64,000 nucleotides of DNA from Neisseria polysaccharea ATCC 43768. GTDB lineage: Bacteria > Pseudomonadota > Gammaproteobacteria > Burkholderiales > Neisseriaceae. Positions 10,068-19,541 of this stretch are shown piece by piece (positions within the stretch are counted from its first letter, which is position 1; the number at the start of each line of letters is the position of its first letter). The DNA lies in the NCBI GenBank assembly GCA_000176735.1, contig ADBE01000060.1, forward strand, positions 16,930 through 80,929. Direction: 5' to 3'. Both the position numbers and the translations under genes were made by a program. Below the pieces are notes generated by a model that was not told the DNA's origin, did no database searches, and saw only the letters and a list, made by a program, of their open reading frames with translations.

Positions 10068-10197
10068 TGGGAAATCCTGATGGTTTGAGTGGAAAAGGAA
10101 ATGATATTGTACAGGCAGCAAATGCCGTCTGAAACTGTTTGCGGAAGAAATTTATCCGGTATGGGCGGTTGCGCCCAATGCGTCAGTCCGGTTTGAA

Positions 10198-10235
10198 AAA
10201 TGCCGTCTGAAACGGGAAATGTTCAGACGGCATTT
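10198..10235 (-). terminator. DUS hairpin after the helicase gene
   Basis: AAATGCCGTCTGAA and its complement pair across 10 bases, 12 bases past the helicase stop on the minus strand. No strong T run is seen in that direction. Confidence 0.5.
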
Positions 10236-10246
10236 GATTTTCAGGG

Positions 10247-11620
10247 CTATTTTACGCCGTAACGCGGTTGGAGCAGGGCGCACGGCTGGTGTTCCCGGCG
10301 GCTTCGGCGGCTGCGTCCGGCAATTTTTCCGCAAGCCGCGCCCGCATCGTTTGCCGTGGTTTCCGGTCGGGTATTTTTTTCGCGCTGCGCCTTGGCGGAT
10401 TCGTAGCGGTTGCGTTGTCTCGGTTCGCTGGTTTCGGTTTTTTCCGGTTTTGAGCCTTCCTGTTCCCACCATCGGGGCTCGAAGCCTTCGATGCGTTCGA
10501 TGAGCAGCTTGTTGCCGGTCAGTTCTTTGATGGCCTCGAACATTTTCTGTTCGGATTCGTCCATCAGGGAAATCGCCACGCCATCCGCACCGGCGCGCCC
10601 CGTACGCCCGATACGGTGGACGTAGTCTTCGGGCTGGGTGGGCATTTCGTAATTGATGACGAAGGGCAGTTCGGCAATATCCAGACCGCGTGCGGCGATA
10701 TCGGTTGCGACAAGTACGCGCAGGCTGCCGTCTTTGAAGGCGTTGAGTGTTTCGAGCCGGCTTTGTTGAGAACGGTCGCCGTGTATCGCCTGTGCGGACA
10801 GGTTGCGGCGGATTAAATCACGCGTTACCTGGTCGACGCTTTGTTTGGTTTTACAAAAGACGATAACCTGGGGTATGTGCAGATCGACAATCAGGCGTTC
10901 GAGCAGGTTGCGCTTCTGAATGGTATCGACCGCGATGATGTGCTGCTCGACATTTGCGTTGGTGGTGTTTTGGGCGGCAACCTCGACGGTTTCGGGCGCA
11001 TTCATGAAGTCTTGCGCCAGTTTGCGTATCGGTGCGGAGAAGGTGGCGGAAAAGAGCAGGGTTTGGCGTTGTTTGGGCAGCATCTGCATGATTTTGCGGA
11101 TGTCGTCGATGAACCCCATATCCAACATGCGGTCTGCTTCATCCAGAACGACGATTTCGACTTTGTTTAAACTGATGTTTTTCTGTTTCACATGGTCTAG
11201 GAGCCGTCCGACTGTGGCGACGACGATTTCGCAGCCGGCACGCAGGTCGGCGGTTTGTTTGTCCATGTTGACACCGCCGAAGAGGACGGTATGCCGCAGC
11301 GGCAGGTTTTTAATGTAGCCCTGCACGTTTTGGTCGATTTGGTCGGCGAGTTCGCGCGTCGGGGTCAACACGAGCATACGCACGGGGTGCATCGCAGGCG
11401 AGGTACTGGCGGTGGCGTAGCGTTTGAGGCGTTCCAGACTGGGCAGCATAAAGGCAGCGGTTTTGCCTGTGCCGGTTTGGGCGGCGGCTAGTAAATCATG
11501 ACCGGCGAGTGCTTTGGGAATGGCGGCGGCTTGGATGGGCGTCGGGTTTTCGTAACCTTGCGCGGTCAGTGCGGAAACGAGTTCCGTACCCAAACCTAAA
11601 GAGGAAAATGGATTACTCAT
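10247..11620 (-). CDS. rhlE: DEAD-box ATP-dependent RNA helicase, RhlE type
   Basis: Unwinds structured RNA using ATP; this class takes part in ribosome assembly and RNA decay. The protein has 457 residues. Helicase motifs are seen in order: Q motif (GYENPTPIQ), motif I AAQTGTGKTAAF, Ia PTRELADQI, II VLDEADRMLDMGF, III SATFS, IV VIVFCKTKQS, V ATDIAARGLDI, VI HRIGRTGRAG. A basic, low-complexity tail of about 80 residues follows and would bind RNA. It starts at the ATG complementary to 11618-11620, near a purine-rich stretch. RhlE is the best match by its short N-terminus, but another DEAD-box subfamily name is possible. Confidence 0.9.
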   Translation of the reverse strand: MSNPFSSLGLGTELVSALTAQGYENPTPIQAAAIPKALAGHDLLAAAQTGTGKTAAFMLPSLERLKRYATASTSPAMHPVRMLVLTPTRELADQIDQNVQGYIKNLPLRHTVLFGGVNMDKQTADLRAGCEIVVATVGRLLDHVKQKNISLNKVEIVVLDEADRMLDMGFIDDIRKIMQMLPKQRQTLLFSATFSAPIRKLAQDFMNAPETVEVAAQNTTNANVEQHIIAVDTIQKRNLLERLIVDLHIPQVIVFCKTKQSVDQVTRDLIRRNLSAQAIHGDRSQQSRLETLNAFKDGSLRVLVATDIAARGLDIAELPFVINYEMPTQPEDYVHRIGRTGRAGADGVAISLMDESEQKMFEAIKELTGNKLLIERIEGFEPRWWEQEGSKPEKTETSEPRQRNRYESAKAQREKNTRPETTANDAGAACGKIAGRSRRSRREHQPCALLQPRYGVK

Positions 11621-11683
11621 GATTGTAGTCTTTCTTTCAGACCTTATGCCGTCTGAAACGGGAAACTGATAGGATGGGGAAAG

Positions 11684-11838
11684 TATAGTGGATTAACAAA
11701 AATCAGGACAAGGCGACGAAGCCGCAGACAGTACAGATAGTACGGAACCGATTCACTTGGTGCTTGAGCACCTTAGAGAATCGTTCTCTTTGAGCTAAGG
11801 CGAGGCAACGCCGTACTGGTTTTTGTTAATCCACTATA
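11684..11838. repeat. Correia repeat enclosed element (full length)
   Basis: The element begins TATAGTGGATTAA (11684-11696) and ends with the exact complement TTAATCCACTATA (11826-11838). This gives 155 bases, the size of the long class of Neisseria Correia elements. Such elements are non-autonomous miniature transposons that can carry outward promoters and integration host factor sites. This one lies 149 bases before dusB and 64 bases before the helicase gene, so it may affect transcription of either. Confidence 0.95.
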
Positions 11839-11987
11839 AACTGCCCTCCTGTGAGTGGCGGGGCAGGGAATCTGTGTGCGGATTATGCCATAAAACGGTG
11901 CCTGCCCCAATCGCGGGCGCGTCCGGAGATTGGAAATCCTGCTTAAAAAATGTACAATGGCGTACTTTTTTGAAACGCGGGCCCATT

Positions 11988-12998
11988 ATGCACATCGGCG
12001 GCTATTTTATCGACAACCCCATCGCACTTGCGCCGATGGCGGGTATTACCGACAAACCCTTCCGCCGCTTCTGCCGCGATTTCGGCGCGGGTTGGGCGGT
12101 GTGCGAAATGCTGACCAGCGACCCGACGCTTAGAAATACCAAAAAGACCCTGCACCGCAGTGATTTTACCGATGAAGGCGGCATCGTTGCCGTGCAGATT
12201 GCCGGCAGCGATCCGCAGCAGATGGCGGATGCCGCGCGTTACAACGTCAGCCTTGGGGCGCAGGTCATTGACATCAACATGGGCTGTCCCGCCAAGAAAG
12301 TGTGCAACGTCCAAGCCGGTAGCGCGCTGATGCAGGACGAGCCGCTGGTTGCCGCCATTTTGGAAGCCGTCGTCCGTGCGGCAGGCGTACCCGTTACCCT
12401 CAAAACCCGTTTGGGCTGGCACGACGACCACAAAAACCTGCCTGCCGTCGCCCGCATCGCCGAAGATTGTGGCATTGCCGCCCTTGCCGTCCACGGACGC
12501 ACGCGCACGCAAATGTACAAAGGCGAGGCGCGTTACGAACTCATCGCCGAAACCAAATGCCGTCTGAACATCCCGGTCTGGGTCAATGGCGACATTACTT
12601 CGCCGCAAAAAGCCCAAGCCGTCCTCAAACAAACCGCCGCAGACGGCATCATGATAGGGCGCGGTGCGCAAGGCAGGCCGTGGTTCTTCCGTGATTTGAA
12701 ACATTACGCCGAACACGGTGTTTTGCCGCCTGCTTTGAGTTTGGCAGAATGCAGTGCCGCCATTTTGAACCACGTCCGCGCCATGCACGCGTTTTACGGC
12801 AACACCGCCGGCGTACGCATCGCCCGCAAACACATAGGCTGGTACATCGGCGAAATGCCCGATGGAGAACAGGCACGGCGTGAAATCAACCGCTTGGACA
12901 GTGCGGCGGCGCAATACGACACACTTGCCGGCTATCTTGAAAGGCTTGCCGGAAAAACCGACCGTTGGGCGTGCGCCTACCGCCCAAATGCCTTCTGA
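11988..12998 (+). CDS. dusB: tRNA-dihydrouridine synthase B
   Basis: FMN-dependent enzyme that reduces uridine to dihydrouridine in the D-loop of tRNAs. The ATG at 11988 gives 336 residues starting MHIGGYFIDNPIALAPMAGI, the usual Dus beginning; the frame is open further up but runs into the Correia element and has no conserved sequence there. Visible motifs are APMAGITDKPFRRFCRDFG (FMN site), NMGCPAKKV with the catalytic Cys, and VNGDITSPQ and GIMIGRGAQGRPW of the TIM barrel. fis follows after 29 bases, the same dusB-fis pair as in enterobacteria, where the two are co-transcribed. Confidence 0.95.
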   Translation: MHIGGYFIDNPIALAPMAGITDKPFRRFCRDFGAGWAVCEMLTSDPTLRNTKKTLHRSDFTDEGGIVAVQIAGSDPQQMADAARYNVSLGAQVIDINMGCPAKKVCNVQAGSALMQDEPLVAAILEAVVRAAGVPVTLKTRLGWHDDHKNLPAVARIAEDCGIAALAVHGRTRTQMYKGEARYELIAETKCRLNIPVWVNGDITSPQKAQAVLKQTAADGIMIGRGAQGRPWFFRDLKHYAEHGVLPPALSLAECSAAILNHVRAMHAFYGNTAGVRIARKHIGWYIGEMPDGEQARREINRLDSAAAQYDTLAGYLERLAGKTDRWACAYRPNAF

Positions 12999-13027
12999 AC
13001 ACTTGATTATCCTTTGAAAGTGCAATC

Positions 13028-13267
13028 ATGCCCCATACCCTTCCCGATATTTCTCAATGCATCAGACAAAATTTAGAACAATATTTCAAAGACCTGAACG
13101 GTACCGAACCTTGCGGCGTGTACGATATGGTATTGCATCAGGTGGAAAAACCGCTGCTGGTGTGCGTGATGGAGCAATGCGGCGGCAACCAGTCCAAAGC
13201 CTCCGTGATGCTGGGGCTGAACCGCAATACCTTGCGTAAAAAACTGATTCAACACGGTTTGCTGTGA
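13028..13267 (+). CDS. fis: Fis-family DNA-binding protein
   Basis: Small nucleoid-associated protein of 79 residues, shorter than E. coli Fis (98). The C-terminal helix-turn-helix is well kept ([20 protein letters not shown]) and makes up the last third. It probably bends DNA and tunes growth-phase-dependent promoters as a dimer. It lies 29 bases after dusB, and its stop codon overlaps the possible GTG start of ruvC, supporting one operon dusB-fis-ruvC-lpxL1. Confidence 0.93.
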   Translation: MPHTLPDISQCIRQNLEQYFKDLNGTEPCGVYDMVLHQVEKPLLVCVMEQCGGNQSKASVMLGLNRNTLRKKLIQHGLL

Positions 13268-13269
13268 AT

Positions 13270-13806
13270 ATGGCTGCAAGCGTCCGTATCTTGGGCATTG
13301 ACCCGGGCAGCCGCGTAACGGGTTTCGGCATCATCGATGTCAGGGGGCGCGATCATTTTTACGTTGCCTCCGGCTGCATCAAAACGCCTACCGATGCGCC
13401 TCTGGCAGACAGGATTGCCGTGATTGTGCGGCACATCGGCGAAGTCGTTGCCGTTTACAAACCTCAACAGGCGGCAGTGGAACAGGTGTTCGTCAACGTC
13501 AATCCGGCATCGACGCTGATGCTCGGTCAGGCTAGGGGCGCGGCATTGGCGGCATTGGTCAGCCATAAGCTGCCCGTTTCGGAATACACCGCCTTGCAGG
13601 TCAAACAGGCGGTGGTCGGCAAGGGCAAGGCGGCAAAAGAACAGGTGCAGCATATGGTGGTGCAGATGCTGGGGCTTTCGGGAACACCGCAGGCGGATGC
13701 GGCGGACGGTCTTGCCGTCGCGCTGACCCACGCCTTACGCAACCACGGGCTTGCCGCCAAACTCAATCCTTCGGGGATGCAGGTCAAGCGCGGCAGGTTT
13801 CAATAG
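13270..13806 (+). CDS. ruvC: Holliday junction endonuclease RuvC
   Basis: Resolves Holliday junctions during recombination together with RuvAB. From the ATG at 13270 it has 178 residues; a GTG two codons earlier (13264) overlaps the fis stop and is the alternative start. The first catalytic Asp is in [14 protein letters not shown], the Glu in AAVEQVFVN, and the last acidic pair in [13 protein letters not shown]. Length and motifs are those of a complete enzyme. Close coupling to fis suggests translation linked to it. Confidence 0.95.
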   Translation: MAASVRILGIDPGSRVTGFGIIDVRGRDHFYVASGCIKTPTDAPLADRIAVIVRHIGEVVAVYKPQQAAVEQVFVNVNPASTLMLGQARGAALAALVSHKLPVSEYTALQVKQAVVGKGKAAKEQVQHMVVQMLGLSGTPQADAADGLAVALTHALRNHGLAAKLNPSGMQVKRGRFQ

Positions 13807-13839
13807 TTTCAGACGGCATTTGTATTTTGCCGCCTGAAA
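13807..13839 (+). terminator. Imperfect DUS hairpin between ruvC and lpxL1
   Basis: TTTCAGACGGCA pairs with TGCCGCCTGAAA, with one mismatch. It sits directly after ruvC and ends 17 bases before lpxL1, so it may weaken rather than end read-through. Confidence 0.4.
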
Positions 13840-13856
13840 AGAAAATGTGTATCGAG

Positions 13857-14747
13857 ATGAAATTTATATTTTTTGTACTGTATGTTTTGCAGTTTCTGCC
13901 GTTTGCGCTGCTGCACAAACTTGCCGACCTGACGGGTTTGCTTGCCTACCTTTTGGTCAAACCCCGCCGCCGTATCGGCGAAATCAATTTGGCAAAATGC
14001 TTTCCCGAGTGGGACGGAAAAAAGCGCGAAACCGTATTGAAGCAGCATTTCAAACATATGGCGAAACTGATGCTTGAATACGGCTTATATTGGTATGCGC
14101 CTGCTAAACGCCTGAAATCGCTGGTGCGTTACCGCAATAAGCATTATTTGGACGACGCACTGGCGGCGGGGGAAAAAGTCATCATCCTGTATCCGCACTT
14201 TACCGCGTTCGAGATGGCGGTGTACGCGCTCAATCAGGATGTTCCGCTAATTAGTATGTATTCCCACCAAAAAAACAAGATATTGGACGAACAGATTTTG
14301 AAAGGCCGCAACCGTTATCACAACGTCTTCCTCATCGGGCGCACCGAAGGGCTGCGCGCCCTCGTCAAACAGTTCCGCAAAAGCAGCGCGCCGTTTCTGT
14401 ATCTGCCCGATCAGGATTTCGGACGCAACGATTCGGTTTTTGTCGATTTCTTCGGTATTCGGACGGCAACGATTACCGGCTTGAGCCGCATTGCCGCGCT
14501 TGCAAATGCCAAAGTGATTCCCGCCATCCCCGTCAGGGAGGCGGACAATACGGTTACACTGCAATTCTACCCGGCTTGGAAATCCTTTCCGGGTGAAGAC
14601 GCGCAAGCCGACGCGCAACGTATGAACCGCTTTATTGAGGAACGCGTGCGCGAACATCCCGAGCAGTATTTTTGGCTGCACAAGCGTTTTAAAACCCGTC
14701 CGGAAGGCAGCCCCGATTTTTATGGATTACACGAAGTAACAAAATAA
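13857..14747 (+). CDS. lpxL1: Lipid A late acyltransferase
   Basis: Transfers a secondary acyl chain to lipid A in the inner membrane, setting the endotoxic strength of the lipooligosaccharide. The ATG at 13857 gives 296 residues beginning MKFIFFVLYVLQFLPFALLH, an N-terminal membrane anchor, as I recall for meningococcal LpxL1. The lysophospholipid acyltransferase motif is HFTAFE (H-X4-E), and RTEGLRALVKQFRK and FLYLPDQDFGRNDSVFVDFF are typical of the LpxL/HtrB family. An ATG at 13845 is a possible alternative start. The reading frame is intact; inactivating mutations in this gene are known from natural meningococci. LpxL1 rather than LpxL2 is called from recalled sequence. Confidence 0.88.
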   Translation: MKFIFFVLYVLQFLPFALLHKLADLTGLLAYLLVKPRRRIGEINLAKCFPEWDGKKRETVLKQHFKHMAKLMLEYGLYWYAPAKRLKSLVRYRNKHYLDDALAAGEKVIILYPHFTAFEMAVYALNQDVPLISMYSHQKNKILDEQILKGRNRYHNVFLIGRTEGLRALVKQFRKSSAPFLYLPDQDFGRNDSVFVDFFGIRTATITGLSRIAALANAKVIPAIPVREADNTVTLQFYPAWKSFPGEDAQADAQRMNRFIEERVREHPEQYFWLHKRFKTRPEGSPDFYGLHEVTK

Positions 14748-14984
14748 ATCAGGCGTTTCAGAGCGAATCCGCCGATTGTTTTTGGAAATTTGAAATTCTG
14801 GTTTTGCAAACAGGATGTTCCGGGCGGCGTTAACGCTTCAGCCGTTTGTAAAAACAATGCTTTTTTAAATTGACAAAAACAAAATCCGGTTTAAAGACTG
14901 ATGCGTACCCGGTCATACAAAATGTAGTAAATAATGCTTTAATGAAATCATTTTAAATCGAGCTAGAAATGAACCTGGAAGATT

Positions 14985-15314
14985 ATGAAGACATTTTTAA
15001 TAAAATTACTTTTTCATCACAACAACTTAGTCAATGAATATTCTTATTTTATTGGGAATAAAAACTTATTTAAAATAGTATCCCGAACTAAAACGAGTAA
15101 GGGCTTTTTTTTCACTATAGAAAAACCATTAAATTTTTTAAGCAAAAAAACTTATTTTGAGTTTAATTTTAAATATTTACACTTGGGGAAAGAATGCTTT
15201 GGTTCGTTTATGTGCTGGATAAATACTAATTTGATAGAATTTGAGGGAGTTTTTTTTAACGATCCGCTTCCTGATATTATGATAATAAATAACTTTTTTG
15301 AAATAAATGATTAA
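14985..15314 (+). CDS. Hypothetical AT-rich small protein
   Basis: I do not recognise this protein of 109 residues. It is rich in Phe, Lys, Asn and Ile, and its base composition is far more AT-rich than its neighbours, which suggests recent transfer. GGAAG stands 5 bases before the ATG. A second frame starts at ATG 14969 (MNLEDYEDIFNKITFSSQQL, 22 codons, stop about 15037) and looks equally protein-like, so the original gene may have begun there and been frameshifted into the longer frame near 15030. Size, composition and isolation would suit an orphan immunity gene, but no motif proves this. Confidence 0.4.
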   Translation: MKTFLIKLLFHHNNLVNEYSYFIGNKNLFKIVSRTKTSKGFFFTIEKPLNFLSKKTYFEFNFKYLHLGKECFGSFMCWINTNLIEFEGVFFNDPLPDIMIINNFFEIND

Positions 15315-15600
15315 CGATACGCCAATAAAAAGAGGCTTATTCTGCGGACAAAGGGGAGGATGCGGAAAATCCGGTTAATATATTAAAATTCAATCAAAAT
15401 TAAATTTGTTTAAAAACATAATGTTGCAAACAAGCATCTCATATAAGCCTTTTTCATTAAAAAGGTATTCAGATATTTTATGCTAAAAATCCACATAATA
15501 TTTAAATTAATATCAAATCATACAAAAATATAAAATTTAATTCTGTTTGTTTATCATTTTAAGCAATAATATAAATCAGGCGTTTTGATTCCCCTATTTT
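15315..15600. other. AT-rich intergenic stretch
   Basis: Very AT-rich sequence without a convincing reading frame, RNA gene or repeat. It continues the composition of the preceding small gene and ends where the promoter of the candidate 6S RNA begins. Confidence 0.5.
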
Positions 15601-15609
15601 GAAAAATGC

Positions 15610-15638
15610 TTGGCAAGGTGCGAAAAAAGGCGTACATT
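15610..15638 (+). promoter_or_regulatory. Sigma-70 promoter of the candidate 6S RNA
   Basis: TTGGCA (15610-15615), a 17-base spacer and TACATT (15633-15638) precede the start of the structured RNA by about seven bases. Confidence 0.55.
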
Positions 15639-15644
15639 CCGCTA

Positions 15645-15825
15645 CACAGAATTACAGACGCAGCGAAACAATGCCGTCTGAAAGGATGTTCCGGCCGGTC
15701 TTCGGGCTGTCCGGTGTCTTGCCGGAAACGGCGGGACGAAAGTTTGCCGGCGCAGGGTTGAGCTGCGCAGGTAAAGCCGCAGGCGAAAGCCTGTATTGTT
15801 TGTGAAGCGTAAATCTCTGATTTGA
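15645..15825 (+). ncRNA. ssrS: Candidate 6S RNA
   Basis: No protein is encoded here, yet there is a promoter before and a hairpin with seven T after. The two ends pair over a long imperfect stem: CAGAATTAC (15648-15656) with its partner in TAAATCTCTG (15810-15819), and CGAAACAAT (15663-15671) with ATTGTTTG (15795-15802). Inside are GC-rich hairpins, for example GCGCA...TGCGC followed by AGGTAAAGCC, which resembles the 3' arm of the 6S central bubble, and CAGGC-GAAA-GCCTG. A rod of about 180 bases is the shape of 6S RNA, which binds sigma-70 RNA polymerase in stationary phase. The DUS ATGCCGTCTGAA lies inside it (15670-15681). Identity rests on structure by eye and should be treated as probable only. 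Confidence 0.55.
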
Positions 15826-15831
15826 GGTATT

Positions 15832-15868
15832 GGGGCAATCCTGTGGGGGGTTGCCTCTTTTTTTACCT
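15832..15868 (+). terminator. Terminator of the candidate 6S RNA
   Basis: GGGGCAA pairs with TTGCCTC (one G-T pair), followed by TTTTTTT. It ends transcription before the exonuclease gene at 15921. Confidence 0.7.
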
Positions 15869-15920
15869 GCCTTTTAATGACACAATAGCCATCCGTCCTT
15901 TTTGAATACAAGGTGCAGCG

Positions 15921-16715
15921 ATGAATACGATTTTGGCTTTCGATATTGAAACCGTGCCCGATGTGCAAGGGATACGGACTTTATATCATCTCCCGTCCGA
16001 TTTGCCCGACGATGAAGTGGTGCTGTTTGCCCAGCAAAAACGCCGCGCCCAGACGGGCGGGGATTTTATGCAGCATCATCTCCATCAGGTTGTGGCGGTT
16101 TCGTGCTGTATGCGCTGGGGGCAGGACAAAATCCATATCGGCACAATCGGCGAGGCGGACGACGGCGAAGAAGTGGTTATCGCCAAATTTTTCGAGTTGG
16201 TGGAAAAACATACGCCGCAACTGGTCAGTTGGAACGGCGGCGGGTTCGACCTGCCCGTACTGCATTACCGCTCCCTGATATACGGCATCAATGCCGCGCG
16301 TTATTGGGATATGGGCGAAGGGGAATTTGGCGACAGCCGCGATTTCAAGTGGAACAACTACATCAGCCGCTATCACCAACGCCACTGCGATTTGATGGAT
16401 TTGCTCGCGCTTTACCAGCCGAGGGCAAACGTGCCGCTGGACGATATGGCGAAACTGTGCGGTTTTCCGGGCAAGCTGGGTATGGACGGCAGCAAGGTGT
16501 GGGAGGCGTTTCACGCGGGCAGGCTGAAGGAAATCCGCAATTATTGCGAAACCGACGCGGCAAACACTTATCTGATGTACCTGCGTTTCTGCCTCGTCAG
16601 CGGCAGGCTGGATGCGGACGAATACGAAATGGAAATCAAACGGATGCGGAATTACCTGTCCGCACAAGCCGGGGAAAAGCCGCATTGGGAAGAGTTTGTC
16701 CGCGCGTGGGAATAA
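15921..16715 (+). CDS. 3'-5' exonuclease related to the PolB exonuclease domain
   Basis: Stand-alone DEDD-type exonuclease of 264 residues. The N-terminal ILAFDIETVPDVQGIR holds the first Asp-Glu pair, WNGGGFDLPVLHYRSL the middle Asp region, and the late segment GRLKEIRNYCETDAANTYLM holds the final acidic residues. It belongs to the family described as a predicted PolB-like exonuclease (DUF2493/PF10108 type, named from memory). AAGGTG stands before the ATG. It probably trims or repairs DNA; no experimental role is known to me. Confidence 0.8.
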   Translation: MNTILAFDIETVPDVQGIRTLYHLPSDLPDDEVVLFAQQKRRAQTGGDFMQHHLHQVVAVSCCMRWGQDKIHIGTIGEADDGEEVVIAKFFELVEKHTPQLVSWNGGGFDLPVLHYRSLIYGINAARYWDMGEGEFGDSRDFKWNNYISRYHQRHCDLMDLLALYQPRANVPLDDMAKLCGFPGKLGMDGSKVWEAFHAGRLKEIRNYCETDAANTYLMYLRFCLVSGRLDADEYEMEIKRMRNYLSAQAGEKPHWEEFVRAWE

Positions 16716-16768
16716 AGATTGAAATTCAAACCGGTTGTCCGGGCGGCACGCCCGTGCCGCCGCTGCGG

Positions 16769-16809
16769 CTTCAGACGGCATACGCGGGATGCTCCCGTGC
16801 CGTCTGAAG
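16769..16809 (+). terminator. Inverted DUS hairpin before pepN
   Basis: CTTCAGACGGCA and TGCCGTCTGAAG form a perfect 12-base stem; inside, CGGGA pairs with TCCCG. No long T run follows. Confidence 0.5.
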
Positions 16810-16846
16810 CCTTTTCCAGTCAAACAAAATAACATTGAAAGAAAAA

Positions 16847-19450
16847 ATGAGCAAAACCGTGCATTATCTCAAAGACTATCAAACGCCCGCCTACCATATT
16901 CTCAAAACCGATTTACATTTTGATATTAACGAACCGCAAACCATTGTGAAGTCGCGTTTGACGGTCGAGCCGCAGAGGGTAGGGGAGCCGCTGGTGTTGG
17001 ACGGTTCGGCGAAACTCTTGTCCGTCAAAATCAACGGGGCGGCGGAGGATTATGTGTTGGAAGGCGAAACGCTGACGATTGCAGACGTGCCGTCCGAACG
17101 CTTCACCGTCGAAGTGGAAACCGAAATCCTGCCGGCGGAAAACAAATCGCTGATGGGGCTGTATGCTTCCGGAGGCAATCTGTTTACCCAGTGCGAGCCG
17201 GAGGGCTTCCGCAAAATCACGTTTTACATCGACCGTCCTGATGTGATGTCCAAATTCACGACCACCATCGTTGCGGACAAAAAACGCTATCCCGTTTTGC
17301 TCTCCAACGGCAATAAAATCGACGGCGGCGAGTTTTCAGACGACCGCCATTGGGTGAAATGGGAAGACCCGTTTGCCAAACCGAGCTATCTGTTTGCTTT
17401 GGTCGCGGGCGATTTGGCGGTAACGGAAGACCGTTTCACCACCATGAGCGGCAGAAACGTCAAAATCGAGTTTTACACCACCGAGGCGGACAAGCCCAAG
17501 GTCGGCTTTGCCGTGGAATCCTTGAAAAACGCGATGAAGTGGGACGAAACGCGCTTCGGTTTGGAATACGACTTGGATATTTTCATGGTCGTCGCCGTGG
17601 GCGATTTCAATATGGGCGCGATGGAAAACAAGGGGCTGAACATTTTTAATACCAAGTTCGTCCTTGCCGACAGCCGCACCGCCACCGATACCGATTTCGA
17701 AGGCATCGAATCCGTGGTCGGACACGAATATTTCCACAACTGGACGGGCAACCGCGTAACCTGCCGCGACTGGTTCCAGCTTTCGCTGAAAGAAGGGCTG
17801 ACCGTGTTCCGCGACCAAGAATTTTCCGGCGACCGCGCCAGCCGCGCCGTGCGCCGCATCGAAAACATCCGCCTTTTGCGCCAGCACCAGTTCCCCGAAG
17901 ACGCAGGCCCGACCGCGCATCCGGTGCGCCCCGCCAGCTATGAGGAGATGAACAATTTCTACACCATGACCGTTTATGAAAAAGGCGCGGAAGTGGTGCG
18001 GATGTATCACACCCTGCTCGGCGAAGAGGGCTTCCAGAAAGGCATGAAGCTCTATTTCCAACGCCACGACGGGCAGGCAGTGACCTGCGACGATTTCCGC
18101 GCGGCGATGGCGGACGCGAACGGCATCAATCTCGACCAGTTCGCCTTGTGGTACAGCCAGGCGGGCACGCCCGTTTTGGAAGCGGAAGGTCGTCTGAAAA
18201 ATAATATTTTCGAGTTAACCATCAAACAAACCGTGCCGCCCACGCCTGATATGGCGGACAAGCAGCCGATGATGATTCCCGTCAAAGTCGGGCTGCTGAA
18301 CCGCAACGGCGAAGCGGTGGCATTCGATTATCAGGGCAAACGCGCAACCGAAGCCGTATTGCTGCTGACCGAAGCCGAACAGACCTTCCCGCTCGAAGGC
18401 GTAACCGAAGCCGTCGTTCCCTCACTGCTGCGCGGGTTCAGCGCGCCGGTACATCTGAACTATCCGTACAGCGACGACGACCTGCTGCTCCTGCTCGCCC
18501 ACGACAGCGACGCCTTCACGCGCTGGGAAGCCGCCCAAACGCTCTACCGCCGCGCCGTCGCCACCAACCTTGCCGCGCTTTCAGACGGCATCGGGTTGCC
18601 GAAACACGAAAAACTGCTTGCCGCCGTCGAAAAAGTCATTTCAGACGACCTCTTGGACAACGCCTTCAAAGCCCTGCTTTTGGGCGTTCCGTCTGAAGCC
18701 GAACTGTGGGACGGCACGGAAAACATCGACCCGTTGCGCTACCATCAGGCGCGCGAAGCCTTGTTGGATACACTTGCCGTCCACTTCCTGCAGAAATGGC
18801 ACGAATTGAACCGTCAGGCGGCGAAGCAGGAAAACCAAAGCTACGGATACAGCCCCGAAGCCGCCGGTTGGCGCACGCTGCGCAATGTCTGCCGCACCTT
18901 CGTTCTGCGCGCCGACCCCGCGCACATCGAAACCGTTGCCGAAAAATACGGCGAAATGGCGCAAAACATGACCCACGAATGGGGCATCCTGTCCGCCGTC
19001 AACGGCAACGAAAGCGATACGCGCAACCGCCTGCTGGCGCAGTTTGCCGACAAGTTTTCAGACGACGCGCTGGTGATGGACAAATATTTCACCCTCGTCG
19101 GCTCAAGCCGCCGCAGCGACGCCCTGCAACAGGTTCAAACCGCCTTGCAGCATCCGAAATTCAGTCTTGAAAACCCCAACAAAGCCCGCTCGCTTATCGG
19201 CAGCTTCAGCCGCAACGTCCCGCATTTCCACGCAGAAGACGGCAGCGGCTACCGTTTCATCGCCGACAAAGTCATCGAAATCGACCGCTTTAACCCGCAG
19301 GTCGCCGCTCGCCTGGTGCAGGCGTTCAACCTCTGCAACAAGCTCGAACCGCACCGCAAAAACTTGGTGAAACAAGAATTGCAGCGCATTCGGGCGCAGG
19401 AAGGATTGTCGAAAGACGTGGGCGAAATCGTCGGCAAGATTTTGGATTGA
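16847..19450 (+). CDS. pepN: Aminopeptidase N (M1 family)
   Basis: Broad-specificity zinc aminopeptidase of the cytoplasm, 867 residues from the ATG at 16847; an upstream TTG (16835) is less likely. The substrate motif GAMEN is seen in [13 protein letters not shown], and the zinc site [20 protein letters not shown] gives HEXXH plus the distal Glu in SLKEGLTVF. The domain order is beta-sandwich, thermolysin-like domain, small beta domain and a long C-terminal helical domain, as in E. coli PepN. It is a single gene with its own DUS terminator. Confidence 0.97.
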   Translation: MSKTVHYLKDYQTPAYHILKTDLHFDINEPQTIVKSRLTVEPQRVGEPLVLDGSAKLLSVKINGAAEDYVLEGETLTIADVPSERFTVEVETEILPAENKSLMGLYASGGNLFTQCEPEGFRKITFYIDRPDVMSKFTTTIVADKKRYPVLLSNGNKIDGGEFSDDRHWVKWEDPFAKPSYLFALVAGDLAVTEDRFTTMSGRNVKIEFYTTEADKPKVGFAVESLKNAMKWDETRFGLEYDLDIFMVVAVGDFNMGAMENKGLNIFNTKFVLADSRTATDTDFEGIESVVGHEYFHNWTGNRVTCRDWFQLSLKEGLTVFRDQEFSGDRASRAVRRIENIRLLRQHQFPEDAGPTAHPVRPASYEEMNNFYTMTVYEKGAEVVRMYHTLLGEEGFQKGMKLYFQRHDGQAVTCDDFRAAMADANGINLDQFALWYSQAGTPVLEAEGRLKNNIFELTIKQTVPPTPDMADKQPMMIPVKVGLLNRNGEAVAFDYQGKRATEAVLLLTEAEQTFPLEGVTEAVVPSLLRGFSAPVHLNYPYSDDDLLLLLAHDSDAFTRWEAAQTLYRRAVATNLAALSDGIGLPKHEKLLAAVEKVISDDLLDNAFKALLLGVPSEAELWDGTENIDPLRYHQAREALLDTLAVHFLQKWHELNRQAAKQENQSYGYSPEAAGWRTLRNVCRTFVLRADPAHIETVAEKYGEMAQNMTHEWGILSAVNGNESDTRNRLLAQFADKFSDDALVMDKYFTLVGSSRRSDALQQVQTALQHPKFSLENPNKARSLIGSFSRNVPHFHAEDGSGYRFIADKVIEIDRFNPQVAARLVQAFNLCNKLEPHRKNLVKQELQRIRAQEGLSKDVGEIVGKILD

Positions 19451-19469
19451 GGCCGTCAAACAGAAAAAC

Positions 19470-19508
19470 AATGCCGTCTGAAAGCTCTTGCGCTTTTCAG
19501 ACGGCATT
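19470..19508 (+). terminator. DUS hairpin terminator after pepN
   Basis: AATGCCGTCTGAAAGC pairs with GCTTTTCAGACGGCATT with a one-base bulge, followed by TTTTTGT. It lies between convergent genes and could serve both. Confidence 0.75.
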
Positions 19509-19541
19509 TTTGTATTTTGAAATATTGGGCAATTGATTCTT

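Noticed and set aside
15843..15850. G6 run as a possible phase-variation tract
   Set aside because: It is six bases long and part of the loop and stem of a terminator, not in a gene or promoter spacer.
15645..15868. Riboswitch (glycine or cobalamin) for the same structured RNA
   Set aside because: The AGGTAAAGCC segment recalled such motifs, but the conserved boxes are missing and the terminal pairing of both ends fits 6S RNA better. The following gene is an exonuclease with no link to these ligands.
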